Below, in pieces: positions 38,920 through 53,051 of a stretch of DNA of 64,000 nucleotides. How positions within the stretch are numbered: position 1 is the stretch's first letter; every line of letters starts with the position of its first letter. The translations under genes were made by a program, and so were the position numbers. The notes below the pieces were generated by a model, which was given only the letters and a program-made list of their open reading frames with translations, was not told the origin of the DNA and did no database searches. The stretch spans positions 62,129,698-62,193,697 of the forward strand of contig OZ025241.1 of NCBI GenBank assembly GCA_964019155.1, given 5' to 3'. Origin of the DNA: Osedax fenrisi (Eukaryota; Annelida; Polychaeta; Sabellida; Siboglinidae).

Positions 38920-40910
38920 TTTATATTTGTATTATTAATGATGCCGGAAAGAATTATTTATTTGATTTATTAGATATTAAATAAACCTACTAAATTTGTG
39001 ATGTGAAGTATTTAATAAAAAACACCTAATTATTATGTAATATCCCAATGAAGCAAAGATCTACGATATATCTTCATTTGCTGTATAATGTACGTTATAT
39101 ATTTATTCATTTTATTGTAAATATACAATAAAAAATATAACTAAAATTGTTCTTGATTATATATTCTATAAATATATATGTTATACTTTATGTTATTATC
39201 AGTAAATATTTTGTGAAGCCGATATAATACTCCCTATCTACATAATGTACTTAATATGAACCTCTGTAGCTAGCTGTAGTATCAATATCATTGAAATAGA
39301 TTTAGGTTTAACACAGTTTTTATATAACAATTGTTTTATTAAATTACATGCAATATAAGTTAGCTTTTAATCACCTCATAGATATGTGTATCATTTAAAA
39401 CGAAATTATTTTTTTATATTTTAGTAATAAACAATTAGTTTTCATCATACAAATATTAAATTAAAACCATTTTAAAATAGTATATTTTGTACGAATTTGT
39501 CATTATAAATAACATAATTATCCTAAAATACAACCTACGTAGGTGGCACTGTTTATTTTTGTGTACAAAATAGAAGCTGCGTAAGTTATATCTTTGTTAT
39601 CTGTCATTTATTTTAACTATTAATTTATTTTACAACAAAAATTATATAAAAATGCAACAAATAATGTTCAGTAATTCATCAGTTTAATTTATTAATAAAT
39701 ATTCAATCATAATATATTAATAATAGATACTTAAATTTGTTAGGTTTTAAGATATATAGATTTTAAATTTAATACTAATTTAATAAACTCCACGGGAGAT
39801 CTATGAGATAATATCACGCTTTGCATATTAAAGTTTAAAATTAAGATATAATAATAAGATTGAACTGAAATAATTATTTATAAAATATTTGTTTTGCTCT
39901 TGGTCTTTAATAATTTAAATATCTGCAAAATAATTATTTTTAAGGACCTGCGTAACCTTCGTTTTTAATTTTAAGGGAACATTTTTGTATATTGAAATAT
40001 TAAAGTGCAATTCATTATCTTTAAAATGATGTATAATATATCATATACAATTAAACTTGTGCCTCAAATACGAAGTTTAATCATACACCTATTCAAAATT
40101 GTGGGATTTAATAATTAGTAAACATGCAAGTAAAACTTTAGATGCCAATATCTCTGGTGTTTTTTGTATTGATTTATTTTTATTTAAATGTCTATATCTT
40201 TTGAATTCATATATGAATCTTTATAAAATGTTCTGAGTATATACCTAATATATGGTTATTATTATATAGGTATGTAAGCTAATGTAAATATAATCTATTA
40301 ATATAATTATTTGAAAAATAATAAAAAAAAATTGGTAATAAATTTATTTTAAAATAATTGTATATTATAATTAACTTTTCATTAATTACTAATACATTTA
40401 TTATGTTATGATATACCTATATAACTGGAGATGAATGTTATCTAGATAATTACAAAAACAATAGAAAAAAATACTAATAAATAGAAAAGATATAGCCTGT
40501 TATAAAATAGCTATTTTTCACTATCTTTTACATGTAAACGCCGGCCCTTAATTCATTCGAATATTAAAGCTAACTTATAGTTTCATGTATAGATATATAA
40601 ATTTGCCTACACATAATATATTTCGCTTGATTCTTAATTACCTTCTATAGTTAGTATATTATATTGCCATTGGGTTCATTAGATTTCTTTTCAAGAAGTA
40701 AATCAGTCTTGAGTGTGCTCTTATCTTGATTATAATTGTCTATAGTTTGCAGCAAAGTCCACAATTAATCCAGTGAACATCTATATAATATGATGGAGAG
40801 AACTAGATATTTCTATAAGTTAAATTCTAGTTTGAATGGGATATTGATACAATGCATACAGTATATTGCCTTGTATCAATATAGGTGTGTCTGTAGCCAT
40901 CCGAATCCTT

Positions 40911-41591
40911 CCCAGTAAACCAAATTTGCAAAAGATTTTTAAAATTTTGTCCATACATTTTTTTAAACTTTGAAAATAATTTTCAATTATTGCGTACATT
41001 TTTCAAACTCATTTACAAAATAAATATATTAATATACAAAATAAATATTTTGTACTTCATTGAATGATTCAAAAATTAGTTAATTAGTTAACATTGTTAA
41101 TTAATTGGTGTTTTCAGACCTATCCTCCATTATTTGTTATTGAATAACCATTAATAATGACATAAATATACAATATGTAAATAAAAATCAATTTAAAGAT
41201 AGAAACATTTTATCTATTATATATTTATTTCTTTAATCATAAATAATAGATATTTGACCTTTTAAAAAATTTAAACATTTATCAGCAATAAAATTTATAT
41301 ATTAAAATATAATTAAAAATATTAATTTTTTCTATTAATTCTTAATATATTAATATAGAATATATTAATATATTAATTAATTTATATTAATATAGAATTT
41401 TCTAACTTCGTTTTATATGTAAATTATTATCGTAATATTTTCAAAAATTTAACAACTGCACTTTATTTGCAAATGATTTTCGTAATATTTTCATAAATTA
41501 TTTTAAAATATTTTGCAAACTGTAAATAAATTACAAACATTTTCAAAATAAATTTGAATTAAAATTACAATTAACATTTTGATATACTGGG
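40911..41591. mobile_element. MITE with CCCAGTA...TACTGGG ends
   Basis: Starts CCCAGTAAACCAAATTTGC, ends TTTTGATATACTGGG. The interior is full of TTTGCAAA, TTTTCAAA and ATTTTCGTAAT phrases. A related copy in reverse orientation sits at 43319-43845, and the ends resemble those of 53052-53445. Confidence 0.65.
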
Positions 41592-41630
41592 TAATAATAA
41601 AATACCAACATAATGAACATCATACCCACA

Positions 41631-41671
<41 letters not shown>

Positions 41672-41842
41672 TCATTTAGAAAGATTTGTATTAAATTATA
41701 ATCTTGATATCATCTCATTTTATGTATATATAGTTATATACACACTTATTCCTGTGCATATTAATATATTAATTGTAAAAACTCACTAACTCAATGATAT
41801 ATCCTAATAACCTATTCATTATCTTGTATATAATGCTTTAAC

Positions 41843-41943
41843 AGCTTCAAAGGGACATTAGAGTCATATGGTTATAAGTGAAACATTCATCTAAGTTTCT
41901 GGATGGTATGAAAGGATCCACTAAAATAACAATAACAATATAT
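41843..41943 (+). mobile_element. 3' SINE fragment
   Basis: GCTTCAAAGGGACATTAGAG to CATCTAAGTTTCTGGATGG and an AATAACAATAACAATATATAG tail. Same family as 19566-19827 and 20430-20620. Confidence 0.75.
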
Positions 41944-42367
41944 AGCTGTAAATATCACTCTGTTCTAGATCTAATTCTCCTATATAATTTTCGGATAATA
42001 TTCTAATTTTTAATTATAAAAATATGAATAGCTTAAGCACGTTTTATTTAGTTAGAAGATGTGTACATTCATAATAATACTAAAATAAAAAGAGTGTTTA
42101 TTGTATATTTTATTAAATAGGTAAATATGATTATTCGGTGTAGAAATATAATTGAGAGAAGATCGAGAAAATGACTTATAATATAAATATCAAAATAAGA
42201 TTTTTTTATTTAATATAATTACAATATATGGAAATTAAGGTATACTTTAATTTCCATATATACGCATATGTCATTCATATTACCTAATAATAAGGTTAAG
42301 TTATTATCACATTGGTAATACAGTAATTACTTCAAGAAAGGATATAGTTATATATATAGTTTGAGAA

Positions 42368-45230
42368 TCATTTCTTAATAGTTTTGTTAAGTTTTGCTTC
42401 GGATTTCCTACGGTGAACTTTTAATCTGAACAACAAGTTTGCAAACTGACCGAGATCTATCAATTCATCAGAATCTTTAGAGTTGTTTAAGAAAAACTCT
42501 ATTTCCTGTAATAAATGAATTATTTATTCAATATATTGATACTATTATATTTTATTAAAATATATATGCTTGTGTATATGTAATGAAATATAACATATTT
42601 ACATATACAAATATAACTATATAAATATAACTACATAATTAATTACATTATATTTCAATACAAATAATTTTCATGAAAAGAATTTCATGTATCAAAATTA
42701 AAATAAGGTTATTCAAAATATAAAATAAATATGTACATGTTTTCAGATTACATTAATATAGAACGTATACTTTTGTGTACCTACTATATTTAATTGGTAT
42801 GACTATTATCAACTTATATAAACAATTATTTAAGTAAGAATTAAAATAAGATAGATTATTATGAAAAGAATATATTATAATATAAGCTATTTAAAATTTT
42901 GCAAATAATTGAATTAATCTCTTTTATAGATTATTTTCACTGACCTATTAATCCTATAGTAAATAGTTCTTTATATATTATTGTATGTTGAAAACTGATA
43001 CAATGAACCAGAGATAGTTTATTTGAAATAAAATTAATTTGTATAATCTATTTTCAGTAACCCATTGCATCAATGTTACATGAGTTAACGTTTGTAGATA
43101 TCCACAATTGTAACTCAATATTACCTTGTCTGTTAGTTGTCTTTCCCCAAAGTCGATATTCTTTAAACCAGCCCTCGCTTCATCGATATCGAGTTTTCCT
43201 GAGTTATCTTTATCCATCTTGGTGAAACTGTCGATCATCTCTGAGGCTCTAGTGAAGTGAAGTGTTCATTAGTTATTGATCCGATATTTGAAGTGAATAA
43301 TAATATATAGATATCAAATCAAATTTGCAAACTTTACAAATTATTTACAAACTTCACACATCATTTTCAGAATTTAATAAATATTTGGTCAAGAAATCAA
43401 CAAATTTGCAAATCAACAAATTTGCAAATCAAAAATAAATGATCTGGAGAATGATTTACGAAATACATATAAAATAGATAAAATGTTTCTATCTTAAAAT
43501 TTTTATTTATATATATTGATATACATATTTTATATCTAACATCATTATTAATGGTATTCAATGACAAATAATTGAGGATAAGTCTGCAAACACCAATTAA
43601 TAAACTGTTTATTCAGTTAAACTAATTTTTATTATATTCTCAAGATTATTTATTTTTGATTTGCAAATATATTGACTAAATATTTATTAAATTCTGAAAA
43701 TTATGTGCCAAGTTGTTAATGATTTTCGAAAAATGTACGTAAATAATTGAAAATTATGGTTAAAGTTTGCAAAAATGTGCCCGCAAAATTTGCACACAAT
43801 TTTCGAAAATCATTTTCAAATTATTTTTAAATTTGGTTTACTAGTTACAGTATGAATAGCTACTTATAAGTAGTAGTATAAGACTATATATCTAGAGTAT
43901 GACTAATATTATAATACACACTAGTGGTATACTACTAGGTAGCTAACCCCTCTCCAACACACTGGTAGTATTGTTCGAACTCCCAGATGCTCATCATTCC
44001 ATTCTTGTCTTTGTCGAAAGAATCGAAAATTTGTTCAGCTTGAGACTGGGTCATTGAGAATTCATTGACGAACCTGAATCAATGAAATGTTATATAAGTA
44101 GGTCATCATTTAAGGTATTAAACTCAATAAATGTAGAAACTGATATTCACAGTGATAATAGCAGCATAATAGCCTAAAATGTTTACATTGTGTTATTATG
44201 CTGCTATTATGTTGCCATTAAAAGTCTATTATGCTTCTATGCATTTTAAAAGTATATTATGTTGCTATTATGTTTTTATTATTAGAATAGCACCATAATA
44301 GCTGTATATATAAGATATTTATCCCAGTAATGTATGAAAAATACAATATATGTGCATATATATATATTCATACTAATAAATAATCATTAAACGATATTTA
44401 TAATATAATAATTATAAATAATACTCCTCAATAGTTATTAGCGAATAATTAATAGTTTGTAAAATAAACAGTTTAAATTATTTAGATGAATACATTTATA
44501 TTAAAAAAATAAAATGTTACCCCTCCCCCCAATATTCTTTAGAGCCACTATTTATTAATATTAATAGCTTACTGTTGTAGCTACAATATACTAGATTATC
44601 TAATGTATACACAATAATGTCTATAGACATGTATACATTATAAAAAACAAATATGTTGTATAAACTTATTCTACGGCTACATATTCTTCTAAATTATTAG
44701 TTTTGCAACTAGTAAACTCAGTGTATTACTTCGTATAGTGTTTAATATATTGTCTTATATACCCTATAGGTATAAATATAGGTATATTGTCAGACTACAT
44801 GTCAGAATAATGAATACATTTTTTTCTGGAAATTAGATGCTTTGTTTTTAGTTGTTAGTTCATATACAGGACATGTTCGTCATGTCCTCTATGAAGTATG
44901 CATACTTCATACGTAAGTATCTCGTATATATACACACGTATACGTATGTATGTGTGTGTATATGTGTGTATGTGTGCGTGTGTGTGTGTGTATGTGTGTG
45001 TGTGTACACATGTATCATACATGATGTATGTGCACGACGTGTTTGTATGTACAGTAAGAATGTATAACGTGTATAGGTGAGTGTAGGTGAATCACTAATC
45101 TTCCCTACATTCCATTGCAATACTTACGTGAATCATTCGTGATTCATCTTGAATGAGGATGAGGCATCTGTTTTTTAACTATTAATCATCGATACTTTAT
45201 AACATCCACCATCATACGAGTATATATATA

Positions 45231-45295
<65 letters not shown>

Positions 45296-45604
45296 TAGAT
45301 ATAATATCTACAATTCTACATACTTTTGGAATAACACTACCTGCAGGTCGACTACCTTTAGTAGTCCTATACATTATTATTATTATATTAGTGACGCAAT
45401 AGCGTGATATAACTCCGTATACTCTAACACGCCCCTATATCACTCTAACACGCCCCTATATCAATCTAACACGCCCCTATAACGCAACATCGTCACGTGC
45501 TACTTAGACACCGACACGTGACTAACATTTCGACGGCCACATCTCGTTTCAGCCTCCTCACGTTGTTCTTGATGTATTTGTCGAACACCACCTGGATCTC
45601 GTTT
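42368..45604 (-). CDS. EF-hand calcium-binding protein, last 4 exons (5'-partial)
   Basis: Exons in transcript order 45604-45527, 44073-43948, 43248-43125, 42505-42368, phases consistent, 154 residues to TGA at 42370. Two canonical EF-hand loops, one per exon: DKDKNGMMSIWE and DKDNSGKLDIDE, both with the acidic position 12. The first exon (NEIQVVFDKYIKNN) and the last (NNSKDSDELIDLGQF) look like degenerate hands, so four hands in two pairs are likely. The C-terminus is basic (RLKVHRRKSEAKLNKTIKK). This is a calmodulin/troponin-C-like layout, but I do not recognise an orthologue. The start and any N-terminal exon upstream of 45604 were not found. Donors are GTTAGT, GTTAGC and GTAATA. Confidence 0.8.
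43319..43845. mobile_element. Second copy of the CCCAGTA MITE family, reversed
   Basis: Ends TTTAAATTTGGTTTACTAG, the reverse of the 40911 start, and is full of TTTGCAAA/TTTTCGAAAAT phrases. Inside an EF-hand gene intron. Confidence 0.6.
44155..44310. mobile_element. Fragment of the AGCAGCATAATAGC MITE
   Basis: AATAGCAGCATAATAGCC, then AATGTTTACATTGTGTTATT and AAAGTCTATTATGCTTCTAT match the left arm of 53052-53445 with divergence. Confidence 0.75.
44935..45006. repeat. (TG)n-rich microsatellite
   Basis: TATGTGTGTG alternation; the Val/Cys/Tyr-rich translations are artefacts. Confidence 0.9.
45234..45292. repeat. (TA)n microsatellite
   Basis: Long TA run between EF-hand exons. Similar long runs follow at 46253-46295, 46431-46463, 47684-47736, 49077-49109, 50335-50380, 52999-53036, 55511-55562, 55693-55732 and 56747-56803. 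Confidence 0.95.
45413..45478. repeat. 22-bp tandem repeat
   Basis: Three copies of CTCTAACACGCCCCTATATC, about 50 bases past the donor of the first EF-hand exon in the window. Confidence 0.85.
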
Positions 45605-46248
45605 CTGTCGGGTTTAGCGTATCGTTAAGAAAAGTATATATATAGAATTAAAATAATTTAATTGTAACGTATTTATATAATTTTAGTTTAAATTATATTC
45701 AATTATATTAAATAATACCACCAATTATTAATATATATATATGTATATATGGAAATCACGATTTTAATATTTATAAAATATAAAAATATTTGATATTGAC
45801 AATTATTGAAACGATATTATTATAACAATAGAAGTAAAAACCCCTATAATAGCTTGTATATATAAAAAAATAAGTTACAATCTTGAATTGTCTATAATTA
45901 TATATATATATATATATATATATAATTATATCATAACACATATATACTTAATAAGTCATTTATAATTATAATGGGTATATTAAGAGTAAAACTTGCGAAT
46001 GTTACATAAGTAATAACTATTATGTAATTCCGTTGTGCAATACTTGTTATATAACCCTGTTATGTAATATCTATATAGGTCCTAAATGATATGAACATCT
46101 ATAGATATACCCTATGGGGCATTTTTACTGCGAATTATTCACGGTAAATAAGCGGCAGGTATCGAGTTTACTTGTAACCTAATATACAACATTATGTGTG
46201 CACACCCTTTGGGTACAAGTGTACTTAGGAGGAGTTACATATATGTAT

Positions 46249-46304
<56 letters not shown>

Positions 46305-46425
46305 AATATGGTATATATACCTTAACTAACAATACATTAAAGTATCATCCCTAGAAGTTACGTAACCCAAAATAACAGAATGGTTTATTTTTAGATGTTG
46401 TAATACAACATAAACTAATCTCCGA

Positions 46426-46466
<41 letters not shown>

Positions 46467-47400
46467 GTTGTATGTAAATTACATAACATGATGTATTTAT
46501 ATTAACAAAAGAATGCTAATGTTGCTAATACCGTTCAGCTTCCCTCTAATACCTTCTGCAGAATACACGTATGTGTGTTGCATGACATGTTTTCTATAAG
46601 AACATATTTATAAATAGAGCAGATGTTTTATTTGAAAGCACGCGCCGCACCCTGTATACAGGGTATACGCCGCACCCTTAAGGGTTATTAATTAATAACA
46701 GCGCTTACGTAATTTATTTACACAGATGATTTACATCTATTAGTAGGACTATTAGTAGCCTACCTAATTATTGGTAGTAAACATTATTAAGTAGGTTACT
46801 AAACATTATTAAGTAGGGTACAATATTAATTATAGTAGTAGGTATTATATTACCTATTATTTATATGATAAATTAATTAATTAATTATATATATAAATAT
46901 ATTTCATTCATTAATAATTAAACGATAATATACGAAACACGAATATTCTGAAAATAGAAGTAGGACAATAATTAATTTATTTAAACTGTACGATATTTTC
47001 GATTAATAAAATCATGAACTATATTCATATCATTAGATAAATATACATCACACATATGTGAGAGATATATATCATACGATAGGGACATGTGTGGTCTATA
47101 AATATAGGATAACATTCCTATGAATGGGGTAAACAAATTAATGTAAATAAATAGGCCGACACTTAATGGAATATAATTTTTATTATAAAAAAATAAGAAT
47201 ATAAGTAGTATATATTATAAATATTAATATATCTTATAATATATAGGATATATATATATATATATACATATGCTTATATATTAAAAGTACCAAATGTTCT
47301 ACATAAAATAGAAAATAAAATTAGATAATAAATGTACTTATAATATATATTAAATGGATATATCCTTAACTACATAAATACATAAATACAAATATAAATA

Positions 47401-47436
<36 letters not shown>

Positions 47437-47682
47437 CTTACGAACTTAATATACCTGGCAGGATATTTATAATATATGATTAGGTTCTATTACAAGTTTG
47501 AATTTAAAACTCATAATAGTTCATCGATATTATTTTTTACAATTCGAGATTTTGTGTTATGATGAGTTAGTTCTAAAGTTAGTTACGCGCTGCAGTGTTC
47601 AATAGTTAAACTACATGTATTTAAGTAATTCATACAAATCATAGTAGTAGATATATCGATCCATCATATAGGTACATCATAT

Positions 47683-47739
<57 letters not shown>

Positions 47740-48441
47740 TCGTATGCTACGTACTACTTTGTGGTCAAATGTTAAAACAATGAGAACATAAACTCTATGT
47801 ATAGGGTGGCGAACCTTACATAGTAGGTATACCTTATATAGGTAGCAGTAGGTAGGGTGTATTACCTACCGACATATAGGTTGTACCTAACTAGTGCACC
47901 CGTATTTTGGGTTAGTTTATAAACCATTAACAAACCCGTATGTTATTGTTGTTATTGTCGTTATATCCGGGTTATATAAGGTACATAGCATGTACTAAGT
48001 TTACATATTAAATTAATTATATTATCAAACATATGATCGCAAGTTCGATAATTGCATAACAAGTTCGAAGTACTAAAGTTCGATACTTAAATTCAAAATT
48101 CGAAGTTCGAAGTTCGAAAGTTCGAAATTTGTAAAGTTCGAAACCGAAATCTTTTTCAAAGTTCGAAGTATCAAAAGTTCGATACTGTTCTATACTTGTT
48201 CGAACTGTTCGAGTTCATGTACAGCACCAGTACATACTTATACACCGATAGTAGAATAGAAACTAAGTGTATTACAATCGGCGCTTATCAACATAATTAT
48301 GAATATATTATCCTATAGGTCTAATAGAATATACACATTTAGAACGAGTATGTAGACTAATAAATTATCCATTCTGTAATAAATAATAAGTTATCGAAAT
48401 AGTAAAACTTGCCGGGTATAATGTAATAACATAATACAAGT

Positions 48442-48485
<44 letters not shown>

Positions 48486-49073
48486 ATAACTACAGCTATA
48501 TTTAAACATTATTTATAACCTATAGGTATTGTTATATATAACAATATATAGGTATAGGTATATAGGTATAGGTATAGGTTATATGTTTGATATCACACCA
48601 GACACGTATTTTAAATATACGATAGATATAACACAATAAAGAATATGATCATGTGCAGTACACATTGTGTACACAGTACACAGTGTAATGTAGACTATAT
48701 AGTGTAATGTAGACTATATAGTGTAGACACTACACTATATAGTGGCATAGGACACCTAACTAAGGATACCTATAGGTAACCTACCGCCTAAGAGAACACC
48801 ATAACTGTTGTACAATGGTAATCATTATGTAGATATAAATAAACAATGGCCTCCTCGATATCCTCCAGGTTAAAACAGGTCTTAGAAATGTGCTATTTAT
48901 TATTAAGATGATGAATATTAACTATATATAGTTTTACAATAACAGTTTAAATAAAGTTTAAATGTTGTTAATTTTGTTGAAAAGCAAAATTTTGATTGGA
49001 AAAAAGACTTCTATACCCGAAAATCAAAAGGCCATATATTACATTTATACATAATAATACCTACATACATATA

Positions 49074-49113
<40 letters not shown>

Positions 49114-49548
49114 ACAATTATATGACCATAATCTAAAATAAATGTATTTAAAACATATGCACATCATACTTAGGGATTGGATTGCAATGCAGGATGTATA
49201 TTGTACAAGCATCAAGTATGCATTTGAAATATTTCAAATGCATGTATACCATACATTATATACAATAGGTACCTATAGGCTTGCCTGCATGTCGTAATTA
49301 CCCTATAGGTATGCATACAATGTGTACATTGTATACATGAGCCTATAGGCACACTATAGTGTATAGTGTAGTCTCTTCACATTATATGCTTACATATTAT
49401 TCATTTATTATTATATACTACTATAGTATTATTTATTACATATCGGCGAAGGTTCTCGTTCATTATTAGATATATCTAATACTTATAGGACATTCCTATT
49501 TGAGACTATTTTAACAGATAATATCTATATTGGTTATTATTAGTATTA

Positions 49549-49592
<44 letters not shown>

Positions 49593-50331
49593 GAAATTAC
49601 GTTCTAGGTATATCTACAGGAAATAATAGGTACCGTAGAAAATATTTACTTTAATTAAATTACTTTTTATTGTTAACTTAAATCTATTAATTGTTATGAA
49701 TAAATATATAACTAGATACAAATCTGTCAAACTATTATGATATATAAATTAAGATAGGATATGTAGGATCCTAGAATACAGTAACTATTAAAGTTACAGA
49801 TTATCATCTCGATATATTACCATAGAAGTTATATAAGTTGTAAAACTAACGGGAGTCTGCGTTGAGCCATTACGTAAGATGTAAGTTAAATGCGACTTGC
49901 CTAGAAGCAACTGGAGATTCATCCTCGAAATGGGCGTGGCTCCCCGAATACTCGTAGGTGTGTCTTAGAGGTGGGTGTGTCTTAGAGGTGGGCGTGTCTT
50001 AGATGTAGGCTACTACTAGTAAAAAGTGAACCACCTAAGTGACTAACTAAATAGTCTAGCGATGAGTGATTAAGAAAACAATGAACCTAGTCACGTGACT
50101 GTAACACACGTGACATAGAGATCACGTGGGTATATCACGTGTTTTAACGAACGTAGTAGTAGAGTTTAACACTAAAGCTTCATTCATTTACAATACAAAT
50201 AGTAGTATTAATATATGCACATGGAGGCCTATATATTCATGTGTATAACATATAGTATATATTTATTACGCAATAATATATATCTTATCTATATGTAGGC
50301 AATACCTATAGGTAATTTAATATATACACAC

Positions 50332-50384
<53 letters not shown>

Positions 50385-51231
50385 TTTTTTTAATTTCTAA
50401 TTTAATTTATATAATTTTTATATTTATCATTATAATGTATAATTTTTGTTTTTTTGTTTTATCATATATTAGTATATATTAGTGTATGTGGGTGTGTTTG
50501 GGTACATGATTGGATATGCTTGAGTCATTGGGTGTATTAGGGATGTATAGTATGCATCGGGGAATAAGGATATCAGCGTTTACACCTCTGGCAATGGTGT
50601 AATCCCTAATGATATAGGATTTGGAGCACCCTTACCTGAAAGTTGATGTTCTACGCATCCTGGGTATACTCGGTGGCAATGGTATTATCCTTTGTTGTAC
50701 TTAATAGCAGCCTTATATCTAGTATTGTTTTAAATTTTTTTAAATTTGTGTTTATTTAAAAAAAAATTATGTTTATTTCATTTATATTTAATAGTATTAT
50801 AGATTGATTGTTTGTAATATTTTATATTATATACACTTTATGTAATACATTTTTAATAAAATATTATTTTTATATATTTTTATATATATATTTTATTTAT
50901 ATATTATCGTTTACTAATATACTTCTCGTAATTTCGTAAATAGGTGAATGACCAGACAAGCTTTTGCTTTTTCATTCATCTAGGCTTTTAAGCCAACTCT
51001 GATTATTATTATAGATAATACATTAAATATGAATACATAATAATTACCAAATAATGTATATATATATATCAATTTATATATAGGGGACGTAAGCCTTAAC
51101 ATCGCAATGGGGTAACAGCTGCATCTGTTACACCATCATGATATAATTGTTTATATAAGTATACTTATTAAAATATCATTAAACAAGTATCCTAGCATTT
51201 TTATTATATTAATTAAAATAGTAGGGGAAAT
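45605..51231. other. Gene-poor, (TA)n- and palindrome-rich region
   Basis: No confident gene. Features: many (TA)n runs, perfect palindromes (ATGCATTTGAAATATTTCAAATGCAT-type at 49218-49243, ACCCTGTATACAGGGT near 46650), the octamer CCTATAGG repeated, an AAGTTCGA array at 48040, and a 17-bp repeat GTGTCTTAGAGGTGGG at 49970-50005. GC-richer patches at 48840-48880 and 49900-49960 might be upstream exons of the EF-hand gene but show no recognisable product. 50480-51110 is unassigned non-coding DNA. Confidence 0.6.
48040..48205. repeat. Degenerate AAGTTCGA array
   Basis: More than ten copies of AAGTTCGAA at irregular spacing, several back to back (GAAGTTCGAAGTTCGAAAG). Confidence 0.8.
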
Positions 51232-51730
51232 TCTGCCATTACCGACCCCTCCTAATACCGACCCCTCTCGTATACGAGTAACTACATATATATAAGTAAA
51301 TATAAGAGATATCAAAAAATTATATATACTGTTAGCAATTTAATGATAAATATGAATAATTATTTTGTTTTAAAAAATATTTAATCTTACAATTGTTATT
51401 TGATAAAATGTAATATTCTGTTTTTTACTTTTTAAATATTTGAATAATAACTTTTTTTAAATCATTGTAAATACTTTATTAATTAAAAGAAAACTTAATA
51501 CTGGCATAATATTGTAGATCAATAAACTATTTATAACTATTATAAATATAATTTAATTTGAATAACTATTAACCAATATATTAATATATATATATTATAA
51601 TATTAATTATAATATTATAATATTATAATATTATAATATTATATAATATTAACCTATATATTAATTATAGCAACCTTTATGATTTTCCTATTACCGACCC
51701 CCTAAATTACCCTAATACCGACCCCATGTG
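51232..51730. mobile_element. Putative TIR element with TAATACCGACCCC phrases
   Basis: Starts TAGGGGAAATTCTGCCATTA then CCGACCCC twice; CCTATTACCGACCCC and CCTAATACCGACCCC recur at 51690-51725. The start matches the 62613 element in plan. The right end is not resolved; no ORF. Confidence 0.45.
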
Positions 51731-52996
51731 ATTTATAATATCTAATCAAAATAGATCAGTATTTTACTTTAAAATATGTCATAAGTTGTTTATGTATCAT
51801 TGATATAGATTAATAATATTACACTAAATAATATTAATAAGATATAGTTCTAAGATTTTTATATTTTAGATTCTTTTTATTTATTAGTTCAAATTAACAC
51901 ACTACTTTTCTATAATATGTCATTGCTTAATGGCTATTGGGTGTTGTACTATAGTTCCTAACATATCCGCTAGGTATTAGGTATCATAACACATTTTATT
52001 TAGACGCATTTATCCGTTTATTATGTATGGCCACTTATCAAATAATATTAATTATAAATTTATATAATTAAATCATTATTTTATAATTTTAGTTTATTAA
52101 AATCAAAAGTTTGATATTTTGTTCACTATAGTGAATTGTACTATTGTATACAATTCTACTTCTTAGTTAATCTAATATTTTTTATATATATATATATACT
52201 AATTTGTTCTACAAATATATATTATAGGTTACTTATTTATGATGGTAATGATAATTGAAATGTAATTTGTCAATTAAAATGTCTTACATTTATAATTTGT
52301 TCTGAAATTATATAGGGTATACCCTATAGCCAAGGACATGTCCTTGCTATAGCCCTATAGGTAAGTATGGCTACATTATACAATAGCACACTATGTATTC
52401 GCATAGGTCCTCCCCCTACCGACGTGAGGCCTATAGGCCTATATATATGCCTATAGGAAGTATACTTCATCGTGTACTACATTATAACTATACTCCTACA
52501 TTATAATATGTCTATATCATGTAATGTTAATACATATTACATAACACACTATATATATTATGTAATCGTTAGTTCACAATCTGATATCAATGACAAATAA
52601 TATTAAACTTTGGCAACGATGTTTAACAACATCATTAATTAACATCATTTAGTTATTAATACAATAACGGAATTATACAGTACATACATATATATATTCT
52701 TATACTATATTATATATATATTATATAGTATATGGTCGTAAATACGTATACGTCCTTATCATTATTATTAATAATAAAAAAGTTATCAATTGATGATATA
52801 ATAATAATAAAAGGATGATCTATGTATGCCATTTGTATATACTTGTATAAGGATATATTATATCATGAACATAATCTCACGTATACTATAATATTATACT
52901 AATAGTATACTTATAGCTTATGATGATGTACTTCCGGATATTGTTTTCGATATTTAGGAAAATACAAACTAGGATGTAATAACCTATATGTTATTC

Positions 52997-53043
<47 letters not shown>

Positions 53044-53051
53044 TATTATAT

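Larger units (their letters stand above)
38779..42367. other. Convergent intergenic region ING3/EF-hand gene
   Basis: AT-rich with no gene recognised. It holds (TA)n runs at 38861-38911 and 41636-41664, a CCCAGTA-ended MITE and a SINE fragment. Likely poly(A) signals: 38980-38985 (+) and 42205-42210 (-). Confidence 0.7.

Noticed and set aside
44852..45120. Val/Cys- and His/Thr-rich ORFs
   Set aside because: (TG)n microsatellite read in several frames.
48842..48881. Possible exon: plus MASSISSRLKQ or minus NLEDIEEAI
   Set aside because: GC-rich patch with short open frames on both strands but no homology and no fixed borders; only noted as a possible upstream EF-hand exon.
49900..49965. Possible minus-strand exon SHAHFEDESPVASRQ
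   Set aside because: Short, next to a 17-bp tandem repeat, no homology or confirmed splice sites.
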